Positions 34,391 to 45,857 of a stretch of 64,000 nucleotides of DNA are shown here, one piece after another. Below the pieces are notes generated by a model that had not been told where the DNA came from, made no database searches, and saw nothing but the letters and a program-made list of their open reading frames with translations. This DNA is from Lindgomyces ingoldianus (taxonomy: Eukaryota; Ascomycota; Dothideomycetes; Pleosporales; Lindgomycetaceae), in contig NW_022985227.1 in the NCBI RefSeq assembly GCF_010093535.1, positions 154,784-218,783 on the forward strand. Direction: 5' to 3'. How positions within the stretch are numbered: position 1 is the first letter of the stretch; each line of letters begins with the position of its first letter. Position numbers and translations under genes: made by a program.

Positions 34391-34942
34391 GGATAACATC
34401 CCCACTACGTAGCGAGAACCACACCGTAGCGAGAAAATCCATAGGTACTTCGACTTCAAAATAGAACACAGTATCCTCACATCAATTTTTCTACATAGTA
34501 ATGAGTGCGCGAGATACTGCTATTGTTCCTCTACCTTGTAGCTGCCTCGCCTATAAAAATTACCAGCGTTGTCGTCGACGTCGCACGTAGAACGAAGCTG
34601 CTTGATTTCGCGATACTCTAGGGCACCCCTGCTGCGGCTTCAGCGCGAGGCGTTGGGAGCTTTTAATGGTCATAATCCATTAATGTTCTAGCTTTGGAGC
34701 CGTGCAAGTGCACTCGCCAGTCGCCGCTAGCCCTGTCGCGGCAATATAAGGATGATTCGTATAGAATCGCCACGGCGATCGGTACCTCTTAGCCCAAGCG
34801 AGCAGGCCCTAGTCATGCCGAGCCGCATACCGCACGCTGACCTAATCTTTACACCGTAACATAAGCCTCAGCTTGAGCGAGCCAAGACTGTGGTTTAAGA
34901 ATCTATGGCACAGCGCCCCGTTCCGCCTCTACGCGCGGGACA
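34391..34942 (+). repeat. ~550-bp inverted repeat, left copy
   Basis: GC-normal sequence starting near AACATCCCCACTACGTAGC and GAGAACCACACCGTAGCGAG and ending GCGCGGGACA. It is homologous along its length to the reverse complement of 42022-42555. Differences include transversions, so divergence is not only RIP. Ends resembling TGTAACATCC...CA would fit a gypsy-type LTR; no target duplication was found around either copy. A TATA-like CCTATAAAAATTA lies near 34550. Confidence 0.75.
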
Positions 34943-34971
34943 GGTCGTGAAGATGCGGCAATGCAAATGTA

Positions 34972-36300
34972 CAGTCGCCTACCAAAAGTCATTAGCCACT
35001 CAACAATCTGAGCTCTGCAGGGGTATAGTCAGCCTATTTAGGAAAGAGGTTACTTAACTAATTGCTACTTAAATTAAAAGATTTTTAGTTCTATAAGAAG
35101 CCTATGTTAAGGCCTATTTTCTAGCGTTATAGTTAATTAATAGTAAGTTAACTTACCTTTATTTTAAATAACTTCCTTTATGCGCTTTAACTAGCTTAGG
35201 ATACTCTTCCTATAATTAGCTAGTGTAATCTTTGCCTATTCCTTTTTAAGAATATCTACTATCTGCTTGTAAGTAGTAATATATTCTTATTGCTTTAAAA
35301 TGCAGAGCTTTATAATCTGCTAAAGGTTCTTAATTAGGTTTAAATTAGGACTTTATAGAAGCTAATTTATCTATATTATGCTATAGTTGTTTATATACTT
35401 TTAGGTAGCCTTTGCAGTATGAATAGGGGCTCCATCCTGCATCTATATGCTAATACCGCGTTTCTCTGTAAGCTGCTTATAGAATAGGATGCTAACATTA
35501 TGCAGAATCTAGTAGTATTTACTAGCATTGTTTTGCTTACCTTTTTAGTTAATAAACAGCTTTAATTTAAAATTAAAAGAGATTACACTAAATACAGAGA
35601 CTGTAGTTCTTCTAGACTTAAATGTAGGCTTTAGGTACTAACTCTTGTACGCTTTTCTATGCTGCTAACGTACATATAGAGGTCTAGTGTCTAAGCTAAC
35701 TTTAAATGTTGCTTTATTATAATAGGCTACGTAAGCCACATTACTGCTCTTATTATATTAATAAATTTAAGTAAAGTAGAGTTATTTTTTTTATGTACAG
35801 CTAAAAGCTAAGGCTTGTAATGCAGACAGAAGGCGTAGTACTTATGTTTTGTAAGGTATCTTCTTACAGTACTAGCATAGATGCAGCAGTAGGTCTTAGA
35901 TAGTGTTGCAATAGTCTAAAGTGTAGTAAAGGGATTATTTACTACCTAGTAAATTAAATGCCTCTTAGCGCGTTTATTAAGCTTTAAAGGCTAGCCTGTA
36001 CACAGGGCTTTTATATAGATAGGCTAGGGCTGCTTGCGCAGCTAGCAGATGTTATATGTAATTGTTAACTTAGGAACACTAAGACAACTTAAAATTTTGC
36101 TAGCGCTCACGCTGTAGAGGTAGAATTGCTATATTATATTAATAGTAGACTTAGATAGCTCTTTGCGCGAGGTTTTATTTACTTTTGTAACTATTAAAAA
36201 AAGTAGTAATTTAATTAAGTTATAATTAATTAAAATTAAAGCATTGTGGAGTGGCCTAGGCCTCTTGCTAAAGTGGCCAATCACTTTTAGTAGGCGACTG
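34972..36300 (-). mobile_element. Tc1/mariner element with RIPed transposase
   Basis: A 1329-bp element with inverted ends CAGTCGCCTA(C/T)(C/T)AAAAGT flanked by TA (34970-34971, 36301-36302). The minus-strand transposase relic has the diagnostic DDE block MQDGAPIHTAKAT (near 35440), then a YSPDLNPIE-like segment read as SPNLNLI and a NLW-like block near 35330. Tc1/mariner transposases act by cut-and-paste at TA. All stops fit RIP. It sits 29 bases inside the left ~550-bp repeat. Confidence 0.88.
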
Positions 36301-36538
36301 TACAGTCAGGCGTTAGCTGGATACAAGTCAATCCAGGGGCCCTCTTCAAAATAGTGCAGGGAGCTCGAGGATCGGCTTTAGGGATTGCAAGTTGCGTCTC
36401 CTAAACTTAGCACACGCTAAGATGAGGGTATAGATTGTGAAACGTTAAGGTTGCGCCTGCTTAAGTGGAAATATTGTTTAATTTTAGAAGGCGATTGAAT
36501 ATCAAGCAGGCAACATACGCTAACATGAGAAGCACGTT

Positions 36539-38295
36539 CTACAACCACATACGCGCTACTAGTGCTCTCCAGGGTTCCGTACTAACCTCATTTGTCTCAA
36601 CCTGTCCATTCTGTATCCGCGCAACCTTGGTCCTGGGCTCTAAAAGATCTACCTCTGCCGTGGCAGCTGTCCGCTTCCGGCCCCGCTTTCCCCCTCCCGT
36701 ACCAGCATCCTGTGCTTGTAAGGTAGCTTTTGCGATTTTCATAGCTTCCCTAGCCGTCTTTTTTGCCCTTTTCTCAGCTTTTGCAGCTTCCTTTACTGCA
36801 TGCTCCGCTCGCGCTTTCTCCAGGTCCTCCCACGTCATCACCTTCGCTTTTCTAAGTATTACTAACTTAGCCGCTCAGCGGGCTTTACTTTTATTGTTTA
36901 TTTTTACCAGGAATCTGTTTTAATCACAAAGGAGGGCGTTTTTAGCAAGAAATGTCTAGGCGGCATTTAAGACCTTCTGTTGGAGCCGCTCTTTGCGCCG
37001 GCTGCTTGCTTTATTGTTAGGAACGTGCTTAATCATGTTAGGTAACGACGTCAAAGCCTCTCCTGACACTGGTGTGGCAGGCGTTAGTAACTCTGTGTAG
37101 TGCTGGCAAGTGTCTACCACTGCCTTGTTCGCTTTTAAAATGGTTTAATAAGCGGGTGGTTTTGGTATATCATCAAGGACTCTGTTAGGGTTAAACGGGA
37201 ACAACCCGCTTCCTCTCTATGCTGCGAGAATGTTTTGTTTACTTAACGCCCTTTCTCTCGCAGGGCCATACAGATAGGTGAAGTGCTGCTTGCCGATCGT
37301 GTTAACCCCTCCTCGCTCCATTCGCTCTACTTGTTCGCGATAGGCCGTCTTTAAGGGCGCGAAGACTCCAACATCACAGGGCTGGAGCTTATGAGATGTA
37401 TAAGAGGGCATGCGGCACAAGGTAATGTTGTTCTTAAAGCAAAACTCCAGGATCTTGAGGGTCTCATGCGTTCTAAAGCCATCCCACACAAGTATTTGCG
37501 GTCTCTTGTTAGCTCTCTGTTTAGTCTGGGGGTCAAACACAAGCTTGAGCCACTGCAAGCTGATATGAGAATCGGTGAAGCCGGAATCAGAGCATGCATA
37601 CACCCAACCAGGCGTGGGATACGTGGTCTAGTTCGCTCGATGGGTTGACGCCGGCCAAATTACCATGGGATCCAGACACCTACCATCGGCGGAGATGCAT
37701 TCAATAGCAGTAATCATGGTGCGCTTGACGCGTGCGCCTCTATAGCCTCGCGTGTCATCCTTACTAACAAGGACTTTGACGGAGCTAAGCATGCTAAGCA
37801 TAACCCCAGTCTCGTCCATGTTATATACGTTCTCCGGCAGGATAGCCAGGTCATGTATTTCCTTTCTGATCACCTTAAACTAGTGTAAAACCTTGTCATA
37901 GATGTTGTAACGGTTCCAGTCCTGCGGCTTGTTCTTTCTCGCTACAGCTCTGGACGACGCCGTTCGAGTCCTTTCGCACAGTTCACCCCAGGAGGCTTGA
38001 GCGGCCTGTCCGCTGGTGGCCGGTGGCGAGTGGCACTGAACGCTAACGAGGCTATATGCTTCATTCGCACCGGCCGTCCAAGCGTGCTCTGGTGTAACAA
38101 GAACTCGACGAGGGCATTTTCTTCGTATGGGTAGAGGTACTGCTAGCTTTCGGCTTTGGCTTCTCGCGAACGGCGTCCGCGTGCACGATGATGGAGGGTG
38201 GAGAGGGGGACGTCACCATGGGCTGCGAGGGCGGCATATGTGTTAGGCATGCCTTCGGGGAGGCCTTCAGCGAGTACTCGACTGGCTCTGTCCAT
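36539..38295 (-). pseudogene. Fot1/pogo DDE transposase, lightly mutated
   Basis: Minus-strand transposase starting at ATG 38295 (MDRASRVLAEGLPEGMPNTY) and ending at 36539. Domain order: HTH_psq-like start with VPLSTLHHRARGRRS; a CENP-B-type HTH with YPYEENALVEFLLHQ and LGRPVRMKHIASLAFS; then DDE_1 with NVYNMDETGVML (first Asp, ~37820), ILVWDGFRTHET (second, ~37490) and LQPCDVGVFAPLK (third, ~37370). This is followed by FPFNPNRVLDDIPKPP, and a Lys/Ala-rich tail (ARAEHAVKEAAKAEKRAKK) ending EPWRALVARMWL. The frame is broken by a few stops, including Trp positions (after THRAN; after the AA of ILAA) and a scrambled stretch near 37880-38000. It is far less RIPed than other pogo copies here. Element termini were not identified. 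Confidence 0.8.
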
Positions 38296-38609
38296 GTTAG
38301 TTATTGTGATAGGCCGAAGGAGACAGCTGTAGCGAGTGCCTGCGGGGGCAGATACGAGGCAGTGCATGTCATGCGAATCCGACACGTGGCTGCAGATTGC
38401 TTGGCAATGCGCCACAGTCCACGTGATAGTGCCATACTATCCTCGGGTGGTATTTGAATTCACGCTAGCGTAAACCTGCCCAGCAGTCCATGCACCTGCA
38501 TTCTCATTGTTGTACGCACTAGTTACTTGGTAAGTTCACGGCATTGCGGGTTTATTTAGGTCGAGACAAGACACTGGCGTGGATAAGAAAGATACTAAGT
38601 TATTACTGA

Positions 38610-41600
38610 CTATTCCGCGCCCGAGCTCTTTCTCAGTTTGCGGAAGATGCGCCTGAAAGATCTTGACTTCGGCGCTTCCATGTCTGTAGACTTAGGCTGG
38701 TCTCCATTCGGCTCAGCAGACGCAACTTGCAAACCCTGAAGCCGATCCTCGAGCTCGCTGCACCATCTTGAAGAGGGCCCTTGAACAGCCGTATATCCAG
38801 CCAATGCCTGACTATACATTTCCCTTGCCGAGTCTATACGATCGGTCCGCGCGTAGAGGTCACAGAAGGAGAAAAAGGTGTTCAACCCCCGGCAAGTATG
38901 TCGGCAGAAGCTGAGAGTCGAGTGCCTCCTCGTAGCCTTGCAGCGCCCGATCGTACATGGCCTCCGCCTCCGCCAGCCTGCCTTGGTNNNNNNNNNNNNN
39001 NNNNNNNNNNNNNNNNNNNNNNNNNNNNNNNNNNNNNNNNNNNNNNNNNNNNNNNNNNNNNNNNNNNNNNNNNNNNNNNNNNNNNNNNNNNNNNNNNNNN
39101 NNNNNNNNNNNNNNNNNNNNNNNNNNNNNNNNNNNNNNNNNNNNNNNNNNNNNNNNNNNNNNNNNNNNNNNNNNNNNNNNNNNNNNNNNNNNNNNNNNNN
39201 NNNNNNNNNNNNNNNNNNNNNNNNNNNNNNNNNNNNNNNNNNNNNNNNNNNNNNNNNNNNNNNNNNNNNNNNNNNNNNNNNNNNNNNNNNNNNNNNNNNN
39301 NNNNNNNNNNNNNNNNNNNNNNNNNNNNNNNNNNNNNNNNNNNNNNNNNNNNNNNNNNNNNNNNNNNNNNNNNNNNNCGAGTGTCGATGTGTGCTTCGCT
39401 CCGAGTGCCTCCTCCTTGCCTTGCAGCGCCCGATCGTACATGGCCTCCGCCTCCGCCAGCCTGCCTTAGTCCGCGTAGAGCAAGCCTAGGTTGTTCAGCG
39501 CCCATTCTATTCCCTTAGTACTCACGCTGCCATTTATGATGAATTCTCTGTATCTTGCAGCATGTTAAAGAAGCTGTTGCTGCAGGAGCCACCACTTGTC
39601 TACATCCTTGCTAGGAACTTCTAATGCCACACAAGTAAGAGCTAGCCGCACCAGGCCGTTGTCCCACTCGTCGTTCAAGACAGACATCGTCCATGAGTGC
39701 ACACAGCTATGCACTCCATACCCTGCGGACCTAGACGGTTGTCCAAGTGACAGTTCTAGATGAGCTAGACCATACTCGCATAGCAGTCAAACTGCCTTGT
39801 TAAAGTTCAGTTTGTCCTTAGTAAGCTTCTGTATCCACTTATTATCTGTATCGCATGCACGCTAAAGAAGTCTAAACCACACGTCTTACTTATTAAAATA
39901 GGCCCATAGCTTAAGCAACTAGACTAATGCCGCATTTTCTTTTTGTATCTAATTAAAAGTAACCTGCCATGTCGTGTATAGCAATTAGTCTTTGTATGAA
40001 CTTAACATTAGACTTGTCCTCTAGAGCTTTAGCCACAATGCCTTATACAGCTAAAGATACTCAGCAAAGCTGGTGGTCACGTGCTCAAGGTAAGCCCTAG
40101 CTATAGAGAGAGCAAGAGGCAGACTATCTAGCTTTAAGACAAGCGCTCTTGCGTTAGCATCTGTCTTGTTAGTTCTAAACACTTTATTAGATACACATAC
40201 AACATACTGTTTTCTATACCCTTCCTTCTAGACATGTTCGCCAAGATCTTTAGCCTGTCATCCAAGCCTACTAACTTCTGAACGTAGAGACGCTCACCTT
40301 AGGTAACGCGCGCTAAGCGCGTTGTGATAATAATCAAGCCCTAGTTACTTTCTGGCAGATATCGACGTATATCCACCGTCAAAGGATTGGAACTACCAGA
40401 AATTCAGGGGTTGTTGTAATTGTCGTAGACCATTAGCTAATGTGCATTTCCCAGGAGATCAAGCCAGGCCTTAACTGCACTAGCCACTTAATCAAGGTCT
40501 CCTTCCAAGTCTACGCTACTGAGCACTCCGGCCGAGGGGTGACACTGCAAGACTTGCTGCGCGATGCCGCGAAAGCTAAGCCGGAGGGAATCTTCGTCAT
40601 TCGCGTTTAGCCAGAACATCGCTGTGTACTTCTCTTTGTGCTGTCTAACGTATTTAACTGCCAGCTAAGTTTTTCCAATCCCTCCCAGCCCATGAAGGAC
40701 AACAGCTGCTCGGCTGCTGCGACTGTAAAGCAGCTTATGCATCTTTAACAGCTCCTTTTCTCTAGCCATAAACTATGCAGCTTCAGGAAACAAGCTAAGG
40801 TTAAACCTAACAGTGTATTGTTCAAAGTTTATACCTATACTAGTTAGCGCCGTCGCTTTGTTCTGTACATCTGTGCAGAAGTCTACCTTTGTACAAGGTG
40901 TGGATTTCCTTCTCCAGCTGTCTAAATGCGTGGTCTCTTCCCTCTCCATAGTTAAGCACCATTGCGACACCGCAGATGCCAATTATATAGTACGCCCCGT
41001 CCTCTTCAATTGTGGTTTCACGGCGCTTGGCCCAGGACCCCTGTTCTGCAATGCTGAAATTCAACAGCGCATCCCCTTAGAGAGCTCTCTCTAGGATGCT
41101 GGTAGCCTCTTATATCTCAGCCGCAAGCGACAACTTGCTCCTAAGTCTCTGCCTCTCTGCGCTGAAGAAGTTAACCAGCCTTAGTGCAATAAGCTCTTAA
41201 AGCGTCTAGCCCTAGGTAAACTATCAGCTTATCTGGAGGGCCTCTTTCCACGCTCTTTCGCTGTCAGCTCCCTCCGGTTTAGAGACATCCGAGAGGTAGA
41301 CGTAGCACTGTGCGGCGTTCTGGTACCACCGAAACATAGAGTTGATCGCCGCGCCGAGCTCAACCGCATTCTTCTTGTCGATGCAGCACGTGTCTACCCA
41401 GAAGTACTGTAGCCCATCAGCTGCGGCCTGGTCTGCGCAGAACCGTATCTTCCTCCATCCAGCCTTGCTAGTAGTCTTGCTCCTGTCTGCATTCACTTCT
41501 ATGTCCTAGAAGATAATCTCCTCCTTTTCCCATGTGTGGGAGAGTATCGCGTAGGCAGGTACAGGGCCGCTCGTGGGTTCGCAAAGGATGACAGTGCCGT

Positions 41601-41634
41601 CGGGTCTACGCTGCAGGAGGCGTATGAGGGCCAT
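38610..41634 (-). pseudogene. HET-NB-ARC-TPR NOD-like receptor gene
   Basis: Fungal NLR of the incompatibility/immune-like type. ATG at 41634 (MALIRLLQRRPDGTVILCEP), then a HET domain: YAILSHTWEKEEI, LQYFWVDTCCIDK, INSMFRWYQNAAQCYVYLSD, then IALRLVNFFS and YYIIGICGVAMVLNYGEGR. NB-ARC follows: FMAREKELLKM, P-loop HGLGGIGKT (40668-40691), FWLNANDEDSLRL, Walker B LMVYDN (~40430). The C-terminus holds kinesin-light-chain-type TPRs (LNNLGLLYAD-x-GRLAEAEAMYDRALQGKEEAL) and a basic tail ending RKLRKSSGAE. HET domains of such proteins trigger cell death when the receptor oligomerises; TPRs sense ligand. About twenty stops are present; those checked fit TAG/TAA for Gln or Trp and TGA for Arg. A one-base frameshift lies in a G run at ~38890, and 390 N replace part of the TPR array. 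Not functional as written. Confidence 0.85.
38988..39377. other. assembly gap (390 N) in TPR array
   Basis: The N run starts and ends inside near-identical TPR units. 390 is divisible by 3 and close to three 42-residue TPRs. Likely a collapsed or unresolved tandem coding repeat. Confidence 0.97.
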
Positions 41635-42021
41635 GGCTGATGCACGATCTCATGCCACGCGCGACTCGTGCGGCTCGTTCGGCATGTCGGCGCGCGGTGT
41701 TCGAGGATCGACAGTATGGAGACAGACGTCGGAGGACCGATCGTGAGGTGGTGGTGCGGTGGTTGTCGTAGGCGCTGCCCGCAAGGCTGCATCGTGGCGC
41801 AGGGTGGCCGGTGAAGGGGCGCTCACGTTGTCTGGATGTCATTGGAACTCGGGTGCGGATCGATCGCTTTAACGTATAGGAAACCTTTAGCTCTCACACA
41901 GCTGTCTCTAGACGGTGGGAGAGCAATTGTGCTACAAGGTTTAGCAGTTGCGCGCATTAAATAGGTTAGCCATGACAACAAAAGCGCGAAATCTCCACCC
42001 ACTAATATAACTTACTATCGC
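41635..42021. other. upstream region of the NLR gene
   Basis: 387 GC-normal bases between the HET start codon and the right inverted repeat; the promoter would be expected here. Short overlapping minus-strand frames (to 41842) show no domain. No clear TATA is obvious. Confidence 0.4.
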
Positions 42022-42555
42022 TGTCGGGGCAGGGTGGCGCTTTGCCACAGATACACTAGCCACAGTCTTGGCTTATTGGCTGCTGAGGCTTGTATTACAC
42101 TGTAATTATTATGTGAGCGTGCAGGTCGCGACTTAGGATGACCAGGTCACCATGCTCGCTTAGAAGCAGAAGTACCGATCGCCGTGGCGACCCTGCATGA
42201 ATCATCCCGACATTGCCGCCATAGGGCTACCGGTGACTGGATAGTGTGATTGGAAGGCTCTAAAGCTAGATTGCCGTTGAATTGTGACTATTGAAAGCTC
42301 CTAATGCCTGGCGCTGAATCCGCAGCGGGGTTGCTCTGGCATGTCGCAAGATCAGGCACCCTTGTTCTCGGCGCGACGTTGACAACAAGGCTGGTAATTT
42401 TTCTGGGAGTAGCAGGTAGAAGGTAGAGGAAGACTGAGAGCATCAAGCGCATGTATTATTATGTAGAAAACTTGATGTGGGAAGATTCCATTCCTTTTTG
42501 AAGTTAATTTTTCTCGCTACGGTTTGGTTCTCGCTACGTAGTGGGGGATGTTACA
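42022..42555 (-). repeat. ~540-bp inverted repeat, right copy
   Basis: Reverse-complement homologue of 34391-34942, beginning (minus strand) TGTAACATCCCCCACTACGT and ending CCCCGACA. Shared blocks include GTAGCGAGAACC, CGCCACGGCGATCGGTAC and CCAAGACTGTGG. Either one arm of a terminal inverted repeat or a solo LTR. Confidence 0.75.
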
Positions 42556-44107
42556 CGTTATTCTTTTAACTTGAGGTTTTAAGTAGTTATAAGTGCAACT
42601 TTAAATTAGGCATTTAATAGATAAAAGAATTGTTACACTGAGTGTAAAATAGTCTAGGAAGAGCAACTAATAAAAAGTTTTAATTAATTAAGTTAACTAC
42701 AGTAAGGTTAGAAACAAAAGATGATCTTTCTAACCTCGCTTCCTAAACATAGTTAATCCATTAATAAAACATGAGCCTAACATTTAGTATAGACAGCAAG
42801 CTAACTATTGTGGAGTATATCCCGCTCCAAAAGTTCGGCAAAATGCTTCTGTTGATTGAGGATGGTTGGGGCGGAGGCTGCAGGGCAGCCCACGCCGCGC
42901 GTGCCGTTAAAGCTCTGCAAGACAATTAGGCACGTTGTAGCATAATTAAATTTGTCTTTGTCTAATTAAGCAAGAGGATTAACATTAAAGGTAACTAGAG
43001 TCCCTAAGAGATTTCCTAAAGCAACAGCTAAGTTTACCTTTTTAATAAATTCCTTGCAGTTAAGTAGACAAAAGCATAAGATTAAGATGTTATTAGCGCT
43101 AGCACAGCTACTACTTCTATTAGGGTCTTAACTAGCTGTTAAGCTAAAGTCTAGAACTAGGCTTAGATCTATAGACACAGTAGGTATTACAGAAGCAGAG
43201 GTGATTGCCACTAGAAAAGCAAGAATAGTAGAAGAGCGCATTTTTAATTAGTGTGATGTAGCCTTAGAAAAGTTAGGAATAAAATATTCTTATACTTAAA
43301 CTAACCCTTTCTAAAAGTAGTGAGGACTAAAGAGGCCCACTGAAGCATAGTACAGATCTCTATACTACTGTGGGCTCTGTTTTGGTACCTGTTGGGAACT
43401 GTTTAGTCCTGATCTAACTCACGCGGCCGCATTAATCATAAGGCGTGGACAAGTGACGGCTAAACAGTTGGCTGCTAGAAATAGCTAGTGTAAGAACGGG
43501 CTTAAAATGTACGTTAGCTGAGTATACCTACAGTAATAAATTTATTGCTTATTAGCGCTAACTTAAATAGTTCTTAGGCGAGTCTCGCACAGTTCTAAAA
43601 TGGGTCTGGCAACGTTAACTTACTATGTAATTTAGGCGTATACAGTGATGTTATTCTGTGTGCTTAAATTAGTTCTTAGTAAATTACCCTTTAATGTGCA
43701 GAAACGTGTTTTTACTTTAACTATTAAGCTTATGTTGCTTGAAATGACGCATCTAGCTGTGACAAGCCTGCCACTTAAGTAAGAACCTACAGCAAACGCT
43801 ATTAATGTCCTCTAAATAATATATCTACTGTACCCTCTTCTCTATTGCATTCTAAGACAAAAATGTTGTCCTGAAGTTACTGCCGTGCCACAGGAAAGGC
43901 CGGCGTATAGCGCCTAGATCTCAGGAGCTTAATCAAGTTTTAGAGAAGCAGCTGTGATATATTTTTGTAAAAGGCCATATCTTTAGGAACTAATTAGGCA
44001 AGCATCTAAGCTAAGTAATCCAACTAAAAGAAAACACAAGGAGGGGGCTTTGCTCAATTATCTACCCGATATGATCGCCCATTGCGTAGCAGGTTTACTT
44101 GAGGCAC
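42556..44107. other. moderately degraded DNA, no assigned gene
   Basis: Partly RIPed. A short plus frame from ATG 42771 (about 53 codons, LTIVEYIPLQKFGKMLLLIE) ends at a TAG; a further coherent plus-strand reading lies near 43130-43310. No domain recognised. Confidence 0.35.
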
Positions 44108-45560
44108 CTAAAGAGTACTCTCCGCGTTTGAACGCATCATCTTCCTTTCTATAGCGAATCCTCTTGAAATGTCTGTAGAAAGGTTTAAAGCCTTATAATG
44201 TGGACAGTTGTGGCAGATAATGTTGTAGTAAACAATTTTGTGCAGCTGCTCTAACATTTGTTCTAAGGACTGAACCATCTCTTTATCCGCAATAACATTC
44301 AGCTCTATCATAAGAATCACATGTCAGACGCAGGGAAACACTTCCACTGCATGCTGTATAGATTCTACAACGTCTAAGCGCTTACACAGAGAATATTCTT
44401 TATCTAAATCAGCGTTTACCAACCATCTTAAAGTTACTCACTTACCCTAGGGTAGCACACGAAAATTATCCTGGATTCAAACAGAGAGAGAGCGTGCTGC
44501 CTTTTTTTGCTGCCCTAGCACACTTCTTATTACTATGTCAATGCTTGTCTTGTCTAGATTAACCTCTAAAGCAACCTAAGTATAGTAAAAAATCTCTTCT
44601 TTAAGCTCATTACTCATCTAACTGCACACAAGAAGCGCTGAATAGCCATAGTTTAGAACAATGCATCTGTATTCATCATTGTCGCAGGCGTCTAAAAGCT
44701 GTTAGTAGATCGTGTTTCTTAGCTCGCGTGGGATACCCAGTAGGTGAGCTTGCGGGTAAGGTTAGTCTTCATCTGTGGCCTTAATCATGATTATTCCGCA
44801 TTTAATGATTGATCTTTACTAGAGCTGAAATACCAGTGTTACAAGGTCTTGGCGCGTATGCGCGCTTACCCGCTCCTTATTTTCGGGTCTGCCGAAGATG
44901 CAGCCACAACTACACAGCCACATATCCGGACATAAAGAGCCCCACAGCTTAGGGAAGGTAAGCATAGTGTATACATTAATACAATACAGCATGCTAAGAA
45001 CTATTCTAATTATAAGCTAAGTCTCTATAAAGAGCCCCTCTTGTAGCGCTTGCAGCTCCTGCACAGTAGATTTTAATCCTTAGGATTAAGCGTTAAAGAC
45101 TCCCTTTAAATACCTAGCAACAGACAGATTTTCCTTAGATTTATCTTGTAGGCTTTAGTTTACTTCTTTTAGACGCTCTAGTTCTCTTTCTGCGTGCTGT
45201 TAGCGTTCTAGTTTAGCTAATAACTATGTTCTTATTTCCTCTATTATGTAACTTAACAGGGCGTTCTCTTCTTATAGCTAATTAATTAGAGCACTAAAAC
45301 TAACGTCTGTTTTGCTAACAGTTAACGCTACAGCGCTGTCTAACATACTTAAGGAGTTAGCAGAGCTTCCTTATTTTGCTAGAATAGCTTTAAAAGTCTT
45401 TCTAACACTATTACATAGCTCTTTATATGCGTTAATAGAATAATTACTTATGTTTTTTAAGAACAAGTGTTTTTTCTTAGGGAGAAATCTCTAAGCGTAC
45501 AGATTGTCTAGGCTTAGAAGAAGATAAACCTTAGCTAGCTTTATAATAATACTAATTCTA
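44108..45560 (-). pseudogene. degraded coiled-coil / F-box-like gene
   Basis: A minus-strand ancestral frame with a limited number of TAG/TAA stops. The upstream part (45530-45060) is helical with coiled-coil character (LINQL, ENALLSYIIEEIRTQL, QQHAERELERLKEVN). After a possible intron near 45040-44960 comes a Cys-rich stretch (LCPDMWLCSCGCIFGRPENK) and HTRQDLVTLVFQL. Then LLGIPRELRNTIY and LLDACDNDEYRCIVLNYGYS resemble the short F-box-like motif of many fungal host proteins. The last open segment (44320-44108, MILMIELNVIADKEM...) finishes the frame at a clean stop. One gene or two adjacent genes are both possible. Such F-box-like proteins have no established role. Stops fit RIP. Confidence 0.45.
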
Positions 45561-45857
45561 CTTTCTAGAACTTATTAGCTTCCCTAAATACAAGAACTAG
45601 TTTGTATTATGTATATATGTTAACAATTCTTTATAGCACTTTGTTCTCTACTCTTGTTGTTCTATATTACTTACGTGAATTAAAGCTATAGATTAATAGA
45701 GAATGTAGATTCCTAGAGATAATTTGCACTATTTCCTTCTTAAAATCTGCGCTATCTCCCTGTAGTTGTTTAGAGTACTAAAATAGCCTTTTACTATTAT
45801 TAGGAATGTTTAAGCGCTTAGCTGTGACTAGCTGTAAGATGTCTATATATAAAATAA

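Noticed and set aside
36465..36923. Plus-strand 152-codon ORF rich in Ala/Phe/Ser
   Set aside because: Antisense of the Lys/Ala-rich transposase C-terminal tail, which has clear family features.
37391..37648. Plus-strand 85-codon ORF
   Set aside because: Antisense shadow of the DDE transposase at 36539-38295.
38781..39518. Plus-strand ORFs spanning the N gap
   Set aside because: Shadows of the minus-strand TPR repeats; the N run is counted as open reading frame.
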